Assembly (NCBI RefSeq): GCF_037126285.1
Contig: NZ_CP147012.1
Coordinates: forward strand, 2,998,001-3,062,000
Origin: Bernardetia sp. MNP-M8
GTDB lineage: Bacteria > Bacteroidota > Bacteroidia > Cytophagales > Bernardetiaceae
Direction: 5' to 3'
DNA: 64,000 bases
Below, one piece after another: positions 33,337 through 42,862 of the stretch (within the stretch, counting starts at the first letter, position 1; every line of letters starts with the position of its first letter). The position numbers and the translations under genes are program-made. The notes beneath the pieces were generated by a model. It was not told where the DNA came from. It ran no database searches and was given only the letters and a program-made list of their open reading frames with translations.

Positions 33337-34152
33337 CTATTTTTCTTTGTTTTTATCAAATTCTTCTCCTTTACGTTTTATATAAGCACTTTTATTAGAC
33401 TCATTCCAGTATTTATCATAAATATCTTTACTTAGAAAAGCTGTTACTAAAAGAGCTACTATAAAAGTTACTACACTTCCAAGCCAAGTTTCGAAAAATG
33501 GAGGAGGTTTTATATCATCTACTTTTATTGATTTGAAAACCTCCTTCAAAATGTCATAATTGTTATAAGAAATGAAGAATAAAAAAACAAACAACAAAGC
33601 AACAACTCTTCCCCACGCTATAAGTCGCCACCAAAAAACTTTTTTGAAAATATAAAAATCTCTATTTTTTGTCTTTAAAGTAAGTGCTTTATCTTTTTCT
33701 TCAATAGTTGTTTTAGCTTCTTCTAATTCAAGATTCAATCCTGTAAGGTTTTTTTCTAAAGTCTTTTTTTCTGCTAAAACAGTATTTATGATGTTTGTTT
33801 TCTTTGTGAGTTCTATTTGTAAATTGTCGTATTTTTGCTTGTATGAATCCTCAGTTTCATTAGCTTTGGTTTGAGCAATTTGACTATACTCTTTTATTTG
33901 TTTTGTAAAAGAATTAAGATAATTTTTAGCAGCATTTTTCAACTCTGCAACAGCTTTACTATCCATATCATCATAATATCTCACTTGAGTTAGAAATAAA
34001 CGATATTGGCTACTATCATCTCCAAAAATTGAACTTATGCTACTTTCTGCGTGAGCTTTCCACACCTTAAAATCAATATCAAATTTATGGAGTTCCATAA
34101 ACCTTTCTTGTATTAGATTTAATGCTTGCCTTTGATCTATTAAAATTTTCAT
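33337..34152 (-). CDS. Coiled-coil membrane protein of unknown function
   Basis: 271 residues from the ATG at 34152; a longer frame to 34215 would start inside the ghost of another gene and is rejected. Residues about 1-75 form a soluble domain (ERFMELHKFDIDFKVWKAHA, SISSIFGDDSSQYRLFL), a pattern I associate with N-terminal modules of some abortive-infection and nucleotide-effector proteins; this is weak. Residues about 85-165 are a coiled coil (YDNLQIELTKKTNIINTVLA, LELEEAKTTIEEKDKAL). Two membrane helices follow (VVALLFVFLFFISYN; GSVVTFIVALLVTAFL). The tail is basic. Possible membrane effector; no partner gene is adjacent. Confidence 0.6.
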   Translation of the reverse strand: MKILIDQRQALNLIQERFMELHKFDIDFKVWKAHAESSISSIFGDDSSQYRLFLTQVRYYDDMDSKAVAELKNAAKNYLNSFTKQIKEYSQIAQTKANETEDSYKQKYDNLQIELTKKTNIINTVLAEKKTLEKNLTGLNLELEEAKTTIEEKDKALTLKTKNRDFYIFKKVFWWRLIAWGRVVALLFVFLFFISYNNYDILKEVFKSIKVDDIKPPPFFETWLGSVVTFIVALLVTAFLSKDIYDKYWNESNKSAYIKRKGEEFDKNKEK

Positions 34153-34192
34153 AAAGTAATGTGAATAAGTTATTTTTTTGACCTTTAATTTT

Positions 34193-34270
34193 TTAAAACC
34201 TCGCCCCAACAACAACCTTCAATTTAAAATACTGCACATCGCCATTGAGATTGTATTTTTCTAAAAGCAA
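34193..34270 (-). pseudogene. Ghost of the 3' end of the giant 2514-aa protein gene
   Basis: Read on the minus strand, 25 codons and TAA give LLLEKYNLNGDVQYFKLKVV then VGARF, against VEKYNLNGDVQYLKLRVVVG-TRF at the end of the giant gene (35200 onward). DNA identity is about 85% over 77 bases. The similarity stops at 34270, exactly where the REP-like hairpins begin. Confidence 0.85.
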
Positions 34271-34345
34271 ATGTATGTCAGACTTCCCAGTCTGACGAAT
34301 AGGAGTTATTCAATTCAACAGACTAGGAAGTCTGTTATACAATTT
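34271..34345. repeat. REP-like hairpin pair downstream of the RAYT gene
   Basis: TCAGACT-TCCC-AGTCTGA (34278-34295) followed by CGAATAGG, then AACAGACT-AGGA-AGTCTGTT (34317-34336) followed by ATACAATTT. Inverted pair, same family as 7248-7328 and 35027-35200. Confidence 0.85.
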
Positions 34346-34380
34346 TGCACAGACTAAAAAATATTTGATATAGAACAAAA

Positions 34381-34455
34381 TTACATAAAATCATTATATT
34401 CTTCTTTGATATAACTCCATTTCCAGTCTTTTCTATCTTCTATCAACCCTGCTAT
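34381..34455 (-). pseudogene. Frameshifted C-terminal end of the RAYT
   Basis: In another frame than the main RAYT gene, just past its premature stop, 24 codons read IAGLIEDRKDWKWSYIKEEY then NDFM and TAA (34381-34383). AGLIEDRKDWKWS is the usual RAYT C terminus (NPVxAGLV..xDWxWSS). A small deletion near the NP motif explains both the lost NP and the frame change. Confidence 0.75.
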
Positions 34456-35011
34456 TATCTAAGATATAATCTACTATTCTACCCCATGATTTTGGATGTC
34501 TAACCCAATGGTCATAACTTTCTGCCAACCACAAAGTACCTTTAAGTTTTAGTTTATAATTAATTTCACTAGAACTAAAACTTTTTATAGAGTGCATTAC
34601 TTTTGATAAGGTAATAGGTTTGCCTAGTTTGTCTTTTTCGAAAACTCTTAACATCACATGTACATGATTTGACATAATGCAATAGCTAATCAATTCTAAT
34701 CTAGTACCATCAAAATAATGCAATGACTCTTTTACAATTTGTGCTATTGCAGGTTTTTTCAAATGCTGTTCTCCATATCCTTTATTCAAACACTTATCAA
34801 ACCTTGCAAATTGCTTTTTGTGTAAGTCATTAAGCATAGAAGAAGTAAAATTTGGTTCTTTTTTTAATTTTTCTACTTCCATTACAAAATCTTCTGCCAT
34901 TTTTTCTAATACAGTTTGTGGTATTGCATCAGCCAAACAGTAAGTAACAAAAAAAATTGATCCTAGTGGTGTCCAATGAGGTAAATTACGTTTATAAAAT
35001 TCTTTTATCAT
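34433..35011 (-). CDS. REP-associated tyrosine transposase (RAYT, Y1/HUH family), C-terminally frameshifted
   Basis: 192 residues. It has the Y1-transposase layout: PLGSIFFVTYCLADAIP, helical middle, LELISYCIMSNHVHVMLRVF with the metal-binding H116-V-H118, KVMHSIKSFSSSEINYKLK, GTLWLAESYDHWVRHPKSWG and the likely catalytic Tyr in IVDYILDN (Y182). RAYTs cut and join single-stranded REP hairpins as single-copy domesticated relatives of IS200/IS605. The gene is surrounded by seven matching hairpins (two downstream, five upstream), as expected for a REPtron. The frame ends early at DNSRVDRR; the normal end is found in another frame at 34381-34455. The catalytic residues remain, so residual activity is possible. 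Confidence 0.9.
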   Translation of the reverse strand: MIKEFYKRNLPHWTPLGSIFFVTYCLADAIPQTVLEKMAEDFVMEVEKLKKEPNFTSSMLNDLHKKQFARFDKCLNKGYGEQHLKKPAIAQIVKESLHYFDGTRLELISYCIMSNHVHVMLRVFEKDKLGKPITLSKVMHSIKSFSSSEINYKLKLKGTLWLAESYDHWVRHPKSWGRIVDYILDNSRVDRR

Positions 35012-35026
35012 AAGTTTATTTTTTTA

Positions 35027-35200
35027 CACAGGCTAGGAAGCCTGGGATACATTGTATGTCAGACTTCCTAGTCTGACGAATAGGAGCTTTTTTAATACAA
35101 CAGACTGGGAAGTCTGTTATACAATTTAGTATGTCGGACTTCCCAGTCTGACGTATAGAAATTTTGTTAATTCAACAGGCTAGGAAGCCTGTTATACATT
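35027..35200. repeat. Five REP-like hairpins between RAYT and the giant gene
   Basis: Hairpins at about 35028-35047, 35057-35077, 35098-35118, 35132-35153 and 35174-35194. They alternate between two types: ACAGRCT-RGGA-AGYCTGT followed by TATACA, and TCRGACT-TCCY-AGTCTGA followed by CG-TATAG. The last touches the stop codon of the giant gene. Confidence 0.88.
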
Positions 35201-38200
35201 TAAAACCTAGTCCCAACCACCACTCTCAATTTCAAATACTGCACATCACCATTGAGATTATATTTTTCTACTAACAAAATATAATGTCCTATTCTCACTT
35301 TTCTACCATCATCGGCTGTTCCGTCCCAACGAATAAAAGTGTTTTGTAAAGCTACCGATTGATTTTGAACCAAATCACGTACTTTTCTACCTTGCACATC
35401 ATAAATTTTGATAGTAATAAGGTCGCCTATTTCGGCACAATCTATAAAAATCTGCGTAAAATCTTCAAAACCATCATTGTCAGGAGAAAAAACTTGTGGC
35501 TCTGCTCTCAAACAATCCTCAGAACTTGGCGTAGAATTTCCTTTGCTTTGTGAGTTTTGATAAGCAGGAGTTCCGAAACCTACACTTTGAGCAGCCGAAT
35601 GCCAATTATTTCTGTCTTGTGTCGGCGAATTTGCATCTATGCGTTCTAAAGAAACACCTTCATCATCTTTCAGAAGACCTAAATGAAAATCTTCATCGTA
35701 AGCAAAACGGTCTAGCTCGGTATCTTGATTATCAAACAAAATTACTGTTCCTTCTGTATCTGAATAAGTTGGTAATTTTGCTTCAAAAAATCCTTCTTCG
35801 TTTCCATTTGGATATTGATTCAAAAGCTGTTCGTTTGAAGTAGAAATAGCAATGTATTCGAAGGGTTTCAAAATCAAAACTTCTTCCGAAATGGTTTCTT
35901 GCGTTCGGATTGTTCCGTCGGTATTTAGATTGGCTAAACTGAAATTTTGAAGATTAATATACTTATCCGAATTATTGAAAAGTTCGACAAAATCCGTTCC
36001 GTCAGTAGGAGGATTAAACAAAATTTCATTCAAAATAATATCTCCAATTTCGGCAGCTTCTGGCAAAATAACTTGTGTCGTGGTATTTTGAGCAATTAAA
36101 TTTCCTGCACAATCTGTAATCGCTTCTACTTCTAAGGTATAAACCGTTTTGAGTTGCAACGGACTTGAAAGCATCAAAGTCAAGATTTTACGAGTTGCAT
36201 CTAGGGTTTTATTTGTAATCGTAATGTTACTATTTTGAATCAAAATTCTTGACTGAACGGCTTGTAAACTATCCAGTTTTTCATCAAAAACAATGCGTAC
36301 CGTTGTTTCATTTACAGCTTCTGCTCTCACTATTTTTGGTGCAACATTATCGCCACTTGTTCCATTTACAGAATTTACTTGCGCTGGCGTTCCTCCCAAA
36401 TTAGAAATCGAAGAAGTCCAATTTTCTCGCTCTTGGCAAAAACTAGACATATCAATCATTTCTAAAGAATAACCTCCGTCTTTTTTGTCGTTGTCGGAAT
36501 GCCATGCATCATCATACGTTATTTCAAAAAGTAGTTTTCCTTCATTATTTCTCAAAATCAAAGGCTCGCCACCATTATCAAGCGTTCTAAAACTAGACAT
36601 TCCGATAGTCTTTCCAAACCTTGAAAAAGCTGTTACCGAACTTGTTGGACACAAAATAATACGTTCATTAGGCAAAAGTTGAAAAATAGGAAGTGCAGAA
36701 GTTCCTGTCGCATCTGTCAGTGTAACTCCATTTATACTCAAAATTTGGTCTGTATTATTGGTCAGTTCTAAAAACTCACTTTCCGGAAGCCCAACAACTG
36801 GCGCAGGGTCAGCCATAATTTCAGTAATTAAAAGTTCTCCAAATTTTGGATTTGTTCCCTGTCCGAAAGGCAAACGCAGATTTGAAATCGTATTATTCGA
36901 ACAATCTTTAATTCCATTTACCAAAATTTCATACAAAGTAGCTGTTTGAATGGCATTTTGTAGGTTGATTTGAATGGATTTTGAAGTAATAAATTCTATA
37001 CTTTCAATTATAATAGAAGGCGAAATAACATAATTTGAAGCCGTAACAGCTGAAAGAGAATCTACTTTTTCATCAAAAATCAAAACTAAAGTCTGATTAT
37101 TTACCACTTGTAAATTCGTAACCTGTGGACTTTGCGTATCAGGATTTACTCCAAAAACAGAATTTTGTGCGCTTGGCGTTCCTCCTCGTGGGTCGTTTGA
37201 AGAAGTCCAATTGTTTTGCTCTGCACACGGATTATTTGTATCAATCATTTCTAAAGAATATCCTCCGTTTTTCTTTTCTGTGTTTTGATGCCAGTTACTT
37301 TCATAATTTATTTCAAAAACAAGCTGTCCGTTTGTGTTTTTCAAGATTAATGGCTCGCCTTCATTTCCCAAACTTGGAAAAGAAGTTACTCCCAAAACAT
37401 TAACATTCGCATTTTGAAATTCTTGTGCTGCCGTTGTACTCGTCAAAGTCAAATATTCGTTGGGTTGCAAAATTTTTGAAGGCAAAGAAATTGTATTTGT
37501 CGCATCTGTCAAAGTTAGTTTTGATACATCTAATCGCTTATCCGAATTATTAAAAATCTCAATGTATTCACGATTTGGCAAACCAATAACTGGGTCTGGG
37601 TCAGACATTATTTCGGTTATCAAAACTTCAAATTTTAGTGGCATTGCACCAATTCCTAATTCAAAAGTTTGAGTTTCTGAAAGCATATTTCCTGCACAAT
37701 CTTCTACATTACTTATCGTCAGAATTACAATTTGATTGGGTTGTAAAATAGGAGCAAACTCAATTTCTACTTGTTGATTGGTTTGCCAAATTATGTTTTC
37801 AATACTTGCATTTTGTAGCGTATAATTTGAAAGATTCACGATAGAACTACTATCCATTTTTTCAGAATAAATAACTGAAATTCTATTATTTCCAACTAAA
37901 GAAACAGTCGTAATTGTAGGTTTTTCATTATCTGGATTTGGTGCAGCTACTGAATTTTCTTGACTTGGCGTTCCTCCTCTTGCGTCATCGCTACCTTTCC
38001 AATTTTGAGATTCTCCACACAAATTATCTATATCAATCATTTCAAGCGAATAACCTCCATTTGATTTATTCGAATCTCTGTACCAAGAAGTTGAATAATT
38101 TACTTCGTGTAAAAGCTGTCCATTTGTGTTTCGAAGTTGTAAAAGTTCGCCTCCATTATTCAAGCTAACCATCGAAGGAACACCCAAAACATTTATATTT

Positions 38201-41200
38201 CTAACTAAAAAAGAATCTACTTTTGAAGTTGTTGTAAGAGTAAGATAGGTTTGTGGACTAATAGCCACTTGTGGCAAAATTATGTTACTTGTCGCATCAA
38301 AAAGACGAACCGTTCCTAAGTTTAAAAGGTCATTTGTTTTATTATAAATTTCTAAATATTCAGTTTTTGGTAATCCTACTGTTGGGTCTTCATCTGCCAT
38401 AATTTCGGTAATTAAAAGTTCGCCATAAATAGGCATTCTTCCAATTCCGATTGTTTTTGTAGTTGGTAAAATTACGTTTCCTGCACAATCTTTTACATTT
38501 TGAACAGTCAAAGTATAGCTGTTGGCAGGATTTAAAATAGTTGAAGTAATTATTTTTATCTCGTTATTTGTAGGTTGAGAAATCGTAGCAATTCCAATTC
38601 CTGTAATAGAATAATTTGCAGCATTTACGGCAGAAAGTGAATCTAATTTTTCAGAAAAAGTAAGTAAAAGCTCTGTCGAAGTTGCCGTATTTGCAATTAC
38701 TCTAACCGTTAATAAAACAGGTTTTTCAGTATCAGGATTTGATGCAAAAACAGAATTTTGAGTGGCTGGCGTTCCTCCTCGTGGGTCATTGGAAGCTATC
38801 CAATTCGAAATTTCTCCACAAGAATTAGTTGGGTCAATCATTTCTAAAGAATATCCACCGTTTGCTTTTGCAGCATCTCCATACCAAGAAGTTTTGAAAT
38901 CTACACTATGAATTTCTCTATTTGCAGAATCTCTCAAAACTAATTTTTCGCCTGTGTTATTCAGAGATGGAAAACTCGTTGTACCCAATACATTCTGAAC
39001 ACCACCCGAAACACTAGCTAAACTATCTACTTTTGAAGTCGAAGTCAAGACTAAATATTTATTTGGCGCAAGAAGATAAGAAGGTAAATTAATTGTAGCT
39101 GTTGCATCAGAAAGTTTTACAGTTCCTAAATTTAAAGGCGAATTTGTCGTATTAAAAATCTCTATGTATTCTGCTTTTGGTAAACCTACTTGTGGGTCTT
39201 CGTCAGCCATAATTTCAGTAATTAAAAGCTCAAAACGATTTGGCATTCTTCCTTGTCCAAAAGTAATTTGGTTATCAATTCTATTTCCTGCACAATCTTC
39301 TAAATTCTGAACTGTCAAAGTATAAATTGCTGTTGATTGTATGGCAGTAGAAAAATACAAAACTACTCTTTGAGTATTTTTATAAACAATTCTTGAAATA
39401 GAAAGTCCGTTATCAACCGAATAAAAAGTTGTGTTTACTAAGTCTAAACTATCCAACGATTCAGAAAAATTAACTTCCAAACTATCAGTTGTTCCACTTC
39501 TTCTTAAAAAAATACTTGTAATACTTGGGGAAATGGTATCGTTTACTGTTCCAAAAACAGAATTTTGAGCTGCTGGGCTTCCTCCTCGTGGGTCATTTGA
39601 AGCCTTCCAATTTGCAGGACTTTCACAGTCTGAATTTATATCAATTCTTTCTAATGTATAACCTCCGTCGTCTTTTTGTGCATCTTGATACCACGCAGAC
39701 GAATAGGTGATTTTTGTAATTTCTACGTTATTTGCACCTACCAAACGCAGCGTTTCGCCTGTATTGGAAAGCGAAGGAAAAGACGTAACAGCAAGCGTAT
39801 TTCCAAACTGTGAAAGACTATTAAAAGCTGAATTTCCACACAAAATCAAATATTGACCTGCTGGCAAATCATAACTTCCCAAGGTAGCAAAAGAAGAAAA
39901 ACCTGTTCCATCATATAATTTTGTTCCTTGTAATTGTTGTGTTGTATTGGAAGCATTATAAATTTCAATAAACTCGTATGCAGGAAGTCCAACTTGTGGG
40001 TCTTCATCAATCATTAATTCTGTAATTACTAATGAATTTGGAGTTGGAGGAGTTGGTAAAGCAAAACTAACGGTTTGAGAAACAAGTGTATTTCCGAGCA
40101 AATCTTGGACAGAGTTTACAGTCAAAGAATAGGTTGTAGAAGGCTGAAAATCAGAATTAAATTCTAACTCAACTTTTGTAGGAGAAGTTAGGTTTGCATC
40201 AATCGGCTGTCCAAAACTTGTCAGGTTATAATGATTTAAGGCTTCGGCTGTTTGTTCTTCAATCGATTCTGAAAAAGTTAATTCAATTTCATTACTACTC
40301 AAAACTGTAACAGTCAAAACACTTGGTGGTTGTGTATCTCTACGGAAAATATGATCAGAAACTGGCGCAATTTCTTCGTTTTGAAGATTGAAAAAACCTG
40401 CTGTAAGCGTATAATCGGTATTTGGAACAAAAACAGAGCTAAAAGTAAGGCGTACTTTTCTAGGTTCTCCACTAATAATCTGTGCTGATGAAGGATCAAA
40501 TATGGAATTATCAACGCCATATTTTCCAACATTTTGTGCATCGGCTATAGTAGGAGGATAATCAAAATCAACCTCCAAAACTGTCGGTGAAACAACCAAA
40601 ACATTTGTAATTCTAGGGCGATAAACGAATGTTCTTGAACTTGAAATAATAGCATTAGAACTCGCATCCTGCACGTTCTGAACTGTTAGGGTATAATTTT
40701 CTGATATAGTAAAGTTATTTGGAAAAGTTAAAATGATAATATTGGGAGAAAGAGGAGCAAGTACTATCGGATTACCAATACCATTATTTACGTTATAATT
40801 TGCTGTATTTTGAGATGTCGAAGTCTCTATATTTTCTGAGAAAGTGACTTGAATCTGCGTTCTTGAAAGAACATCTATTTTAGAAATACTTGGAGGAAGT
40901 GTATTAAAAACAAAGGTTTGAAGAGCCGACGGATTGCCTTGTAAATCATCTACATTTTGAACAGATAAAGTAAGATTTGCAAAATCATTTAAAGAACTTC
41001 CAAAAGTAAGACGTACTCGCTTTGTATCAAAAGACAATAAAACGGCACTTGTAGGATTTCCAATTCCATTATCAAGAGAATAATTTGCTGTATTTTGGCT
41101 TGATGAACTCTCTACTATTTCTGAAAAAGTAAGTTCAATTTGATTGTTAGGTAAAAGAACAGCAGAAACAACTGAAGGAGAAAGAGGGTCATACGAAAAA

Positions 41201-42744
41201 TCTCTTGTCCTTGTTGTCATTGCATTGTTTTGCAAATCTTTTACGTTTCTGATTCGTAATTGATAGATTTGTTGAGGCGTAAAAGCAGAAGAAAAATTGA
41301 GTAAAACTGTACTTGAAGTTTCCAAAACAGAAGAAGTAGGATTTCCAGTAGCTCCTAAAACTTCATAATTTCCTAAAATTTGTGCAGAAATTGGGTCTAT
41401 ATCTTCGTCAAAAATTACTCTAATTTGATTTGCAGAAATAGCTTGTACACAACCCAAAAAACATACATCTGGACGATTTGTGTCATACGTAAAAGTTAGA
41501 TTTTGAGGCGTTGGCATTGTATTTCCTGCTGGGTCTGCAATATTTGAAATTTGAAGAATAAGAAGATTATTATCATCAAATTCACTAGAAAATGTCAAAT
41601 AAACACGCTTAAAATCACTATTGTCCCGAACGGCAGATAATACGGTATTTCCTACAAGAATATAATTTGCATTATTTTGTGCTGTAGCTATGGTTACTTC
41701 TTCTGTAAAATCTAATTGTAAAGTTGTCGGACTCAAAACTGTAAGAGTTTGCCCAAGTGGTGCAGCATTATCAGCAAAGGTAAAAGGCGTAGAAGAAGGC
41801 AAAATTATATTTCCAAAACGGTCTTCTATTGTCTGAACATTTAATGAATAAGAAGTTCCCACTATGAAGTTGTTGGCAAAGGTAAGTCTAAAATTTTGTG
41901 CTTGATTGGGTTCGGCAGTGATTGACGTAGGATTTCCAAAACCTGCAACTGTAAAATCTGTATTTTGAAGAGAAGATAAATTTAATGCTTCATCAAAAGT
42001 AACTCGTAATTGATTTGGCGCAGCACCAAAAACACCTGTTATCGTTGGAGGTGTATTATCAATGTAGGGCGCAATAGTTACATTATCAAAAATGAAATTA
42101 TTACTTCTTGAATTGGCAGAGTAATTATACAAAATGCCAAAATGATTGGCTGCAAAAGTAGCTGTTTCGGTTGCTTCTCCTTGCAAAATATTGTTTGCAT
42201 AAACGAGCCAAGAGCCACCTGAACCCGAATCAGCAATATAAACAACACGAATATTTACACTAACAGGACTAGAAATAGGTGTAACTGTTCCGTTTGAAAG
42301 AGGTAAAATGCTTTCTGTTGTACCAACGTGTTTTTGTAGAGTTACTTGGTCAGCAATTTCTATGAAATAACCATTTAGAGAATTGGAGAGATTATTTTGG
42401 TCAGAAAAAAGATAGATTTTGGCTTTATTTGTGGTATTTGGTGGATTTGGACTTGAAAAAGTGAGTTGTACTTCAAAATTCCATTCGTAATTTGTAGTTG
42501 CTAAATCTAATGTAATTGGAGTGGATAAATAGGCGAAACGAGTTCCACTTCCTCCACTTGGAATATCTGTTTGAAGGCGATTACTTCCATTTACTACAAA
42601 ACCAGTTGTTGCATTGACAGAGTTTGCACCTGTCCAAGTAGGATTTGCTGTAAAGTTTCCATCTGAAAAATCATCAGTCAGTTGAGAAAAGGCAGGAATT
42701 AAAAAAGCAAAATAGATAAAAAGGGAAAGTAGAAATGATTTCAT
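35200..42744 (-). CDS. Giant secreted protein with Ig-like and lamin-tail repeats, T9SS type B-like end
   Basis: 2514 residues. Signal peptide (FLLSLFIYFAFLIPAFSQ); LamG/ConA-like domain about 25-225 (DDFSDGNFTANPTWTGANSV); then a row of SbsA/Big_5-type Ig domains to about 925, each with an xLTFSExxxxxxxQNxxNY core (IELTFSEIVESSSSQNTANY, IQVTFSENIETSTSQNTANY). Five lamin-tail domains alternate with further Ig domains (LLITEIMADEDPQVGLPKAE, VLITEIMSDPDPVIGLPNRE and similar) plus a sixth (DIILNEILFNPPTDGTDFVE). The end (VFSPDNDGFEDFTQIFI, VRIGHYILLVEKYNLNG) is the gliding-motility-associated, type B-like T9SS signal. Likely a surface adhesin or matrix protein. A ghost of its last 25 codons lies beyond the RAYT gene. 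Confidence 0.92.
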   Translation of the reverse strand: MKSFLLSLFIYFAFLIPAFSQLTDDFSDGNFTANPTWTGANSVNATTGFVVNGSNRLQTDIPSGGSGTRFAYLSTPITLDLATTNYEWNFEVQLTFSSPNPPNTTNKAKIYLFSDQNNLSNSLNGYFIEIADQVTLQKHVGTTESILPLSNGTVTPISSPVSVNIRVVYIADSGSGGSWLVYANNILQGEATETATFAANHFGILYNYSANSRSNNFIFDNVTIAPYIDNTPPTITGVFGAAPNQLRVTFDEALNLSSLQNTDFTVAGFGNPTSITAEPNQAQNFRLTFANNFIVGTSYSLNVQTIEDRFGNIILPSSTPFTFADNAAPLGQTLTVLSPTTLQLDFTEEVTIATAQNNANYILVGNTVLSAVRDNSDFKRVYLTFSSEFDDNNLLILQISNIADPAGNTMPTPQNLTFTYDTNRPDVCFLGCVQAISANQIRVIFDEDIDPISAQILGNYEVLGATGNPTSSVLETSSTVLLNFSSAFTPQQIYQLRIRNVKDLQNNAMTTRTRDFSYDPLSPSVVSAVLLPNNQIELTFSEIVESSSSQNTANYSLDNGIGNPTSAVLLSFDTKRVRLTFGSSLNDFANLTLSVQNVDDLQGNPSALQTFVFNTLPPSISKIDVLSRTQIQVTFSENIETSTSQNTANYNVNNGIGNPIVLAPLSPNIIILTFPNNFTISENYTLTVQNVQDASSNAIISSSRTFVYRPRITNVLVVSPTVLEVDFDYPPTIADAQNVGKYGVDNSIFDPSSAQIISGEPRKVRLTFSSVFVPNTDYTLTAGFFNLQNEEIAPVSDHIFRRDTQPPSVLTVTVLSSNEIELTFSESIEEQTAEALNHYNLTSFGQPIDANLTSPTKVELEFNSDFQPSTTYSLTVNSVQDLLGNTLVSQTVSFALPTPPTPNSLVITELMIDEDPQVGLPAYEFIEIYNASNTTQQLQGTKLYDGTGFSSFATLGSYDLPAGQYLILCGNSAFNSLSQFGNTLAVTSFPSLSNTGETLRLVGANNVEITKITYSSAWYQDAQKDDGGYTLERIDINSDCESPANWKASNDPRGGSPAAQNSVFGTVNDTISPSITSIFLRRSGTTDSLEVNFSESLDSLDLVNTTFYSVDNGLSISRIVYKNTQRVVLYFSTAIQSTAIYTLTVQNLEDCAGNRIDNQITFGQGRMPNRFELLITEIMADEDPQVGLPKAEYIEIFNTTNSPLNLGTVKLSDATATINLPSYLLAPNKYLVLTSTSKVDSLASVSGGVQNVLGTTSFPSLNNTGEKLVLRDSANREIHSVDFKTSWYGDAAKANGGYSLEMIDPTNSCGEISNWIASNDPRGGTPATQNSVFASNPDTEKPVLLTVRVIANTATSTELLLTFSEKLDSLSAVNAANYSITGIGIATISQPTNNEIKIITSTILNPANSYTLTVQNVKDCAGNVILPTTKTIGIGRMPIYGELLITEIMADEDPTVGLPKTEYLEIYNKTNDLLNLGTVRLFDATSNIILPQVAISPQTYLTLTTTSKVDSFLVRNINVLGVPSMVSLNNGGELLQLRNTNGQLLHEVNYSTSWYRDSNKSNGGYSLEMIDIDNLCGESQNWKGSDDARGGTPSQENSVAAPNPDNEKPTITTVSLVGNNRISVIYSEKMDSSSIVNLSNYTLQNASIENIIWQTNQQVEIEFAPILQPNQIVILTISNVEDCAGNMLSETQTFELGIGAMPLKFEVLITEIMSDPDPVIGLPNREYIEIFNNSDKRLDVSKLTLTDATNTISLPSKILQPNEYLTLTSTTAAQEFQNANVNVLGVTSFPSLGNEGEPLILKNTNGQLVFEINYESNWHQNTEKKNGGYSLEMIDTNNPCAEQNNWTSSNDPRGGTPSAQNSVFGVNPDTQSPQVTNLQVVNNQTLVLIFDEKVDSLSAVTASNYVISPSIIIESIEFITSKSIQINLQNAIQTATLYEILVNGIKDCSNNTISNLRLPFGQGTNPKFGELLITEIMADPAPVVGLPESEFLELTNNTDQILSINGVTLTDATGTSALPIFQLLPNERIILCPTSSVTAFSRFGKTIGMSSFRTLDNGGEPLILRNNEGKLLFEITYDDAWHSDNDKKDGGYSLEMIDMSSFCQERENWTSSISNLGGTPAQVNSVNGTSGDNVAPKIVRAEAVNETTVRIVFDEKLDSLQAVQSRILIQNSNITITNKTLDATRKILTLMLSSPLQLKTVYTLEVEAITDCAGNLIAQNTTTQVILPEAAEIGDIILNEILFNPPTDGTDFVELFNNSDKYINLQNFSLANLNTDGTIRTQETISEEVLILKPFEYIAISTSNEQLLNQYPNGNEEGFFEAKLPTYSDTEGTVILFDNQDTELDRFAYDEDFHLGLLKDDEGVSLERIDANSPTQDRNNWHSAAQSVGFGTPAYQNSQSKGNSTPSSEDCLRAEPQVFSPDNDGFEDFTQIFIDCAEIGDLITIKIYDVQGRKVRDLVQNQSVALQNTFIRWDGTADDGRKVRIGHYILLVEKYNLNGDVQYLKLRVVVGTRF

Positions 42745-42862
42745 TTTCTTATATAGTTTTAGGAGAGATTTAGCAATTTTTTAGTTTTCCCTAAATTACA
42801 AGATTTTTTTGAAAGTGTGTTTCTTTGAAATTAAATTGTTTGAAGGAGAAGGGTTTGGGGAT

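Noticed and set aside
34153-34215. N-terminal extension of the coiled-coil membrane protein
   Set aside because: The extra 21 codons lie in another frame inside the ghost of the giant gene's tail; the ATG at 34152 is the better start.
40314-40541. Small open frame inside the 2514-aa gene
   Set aside because: Same-strand shadow frame caused by codon bias in a repeated gene; no start signal.
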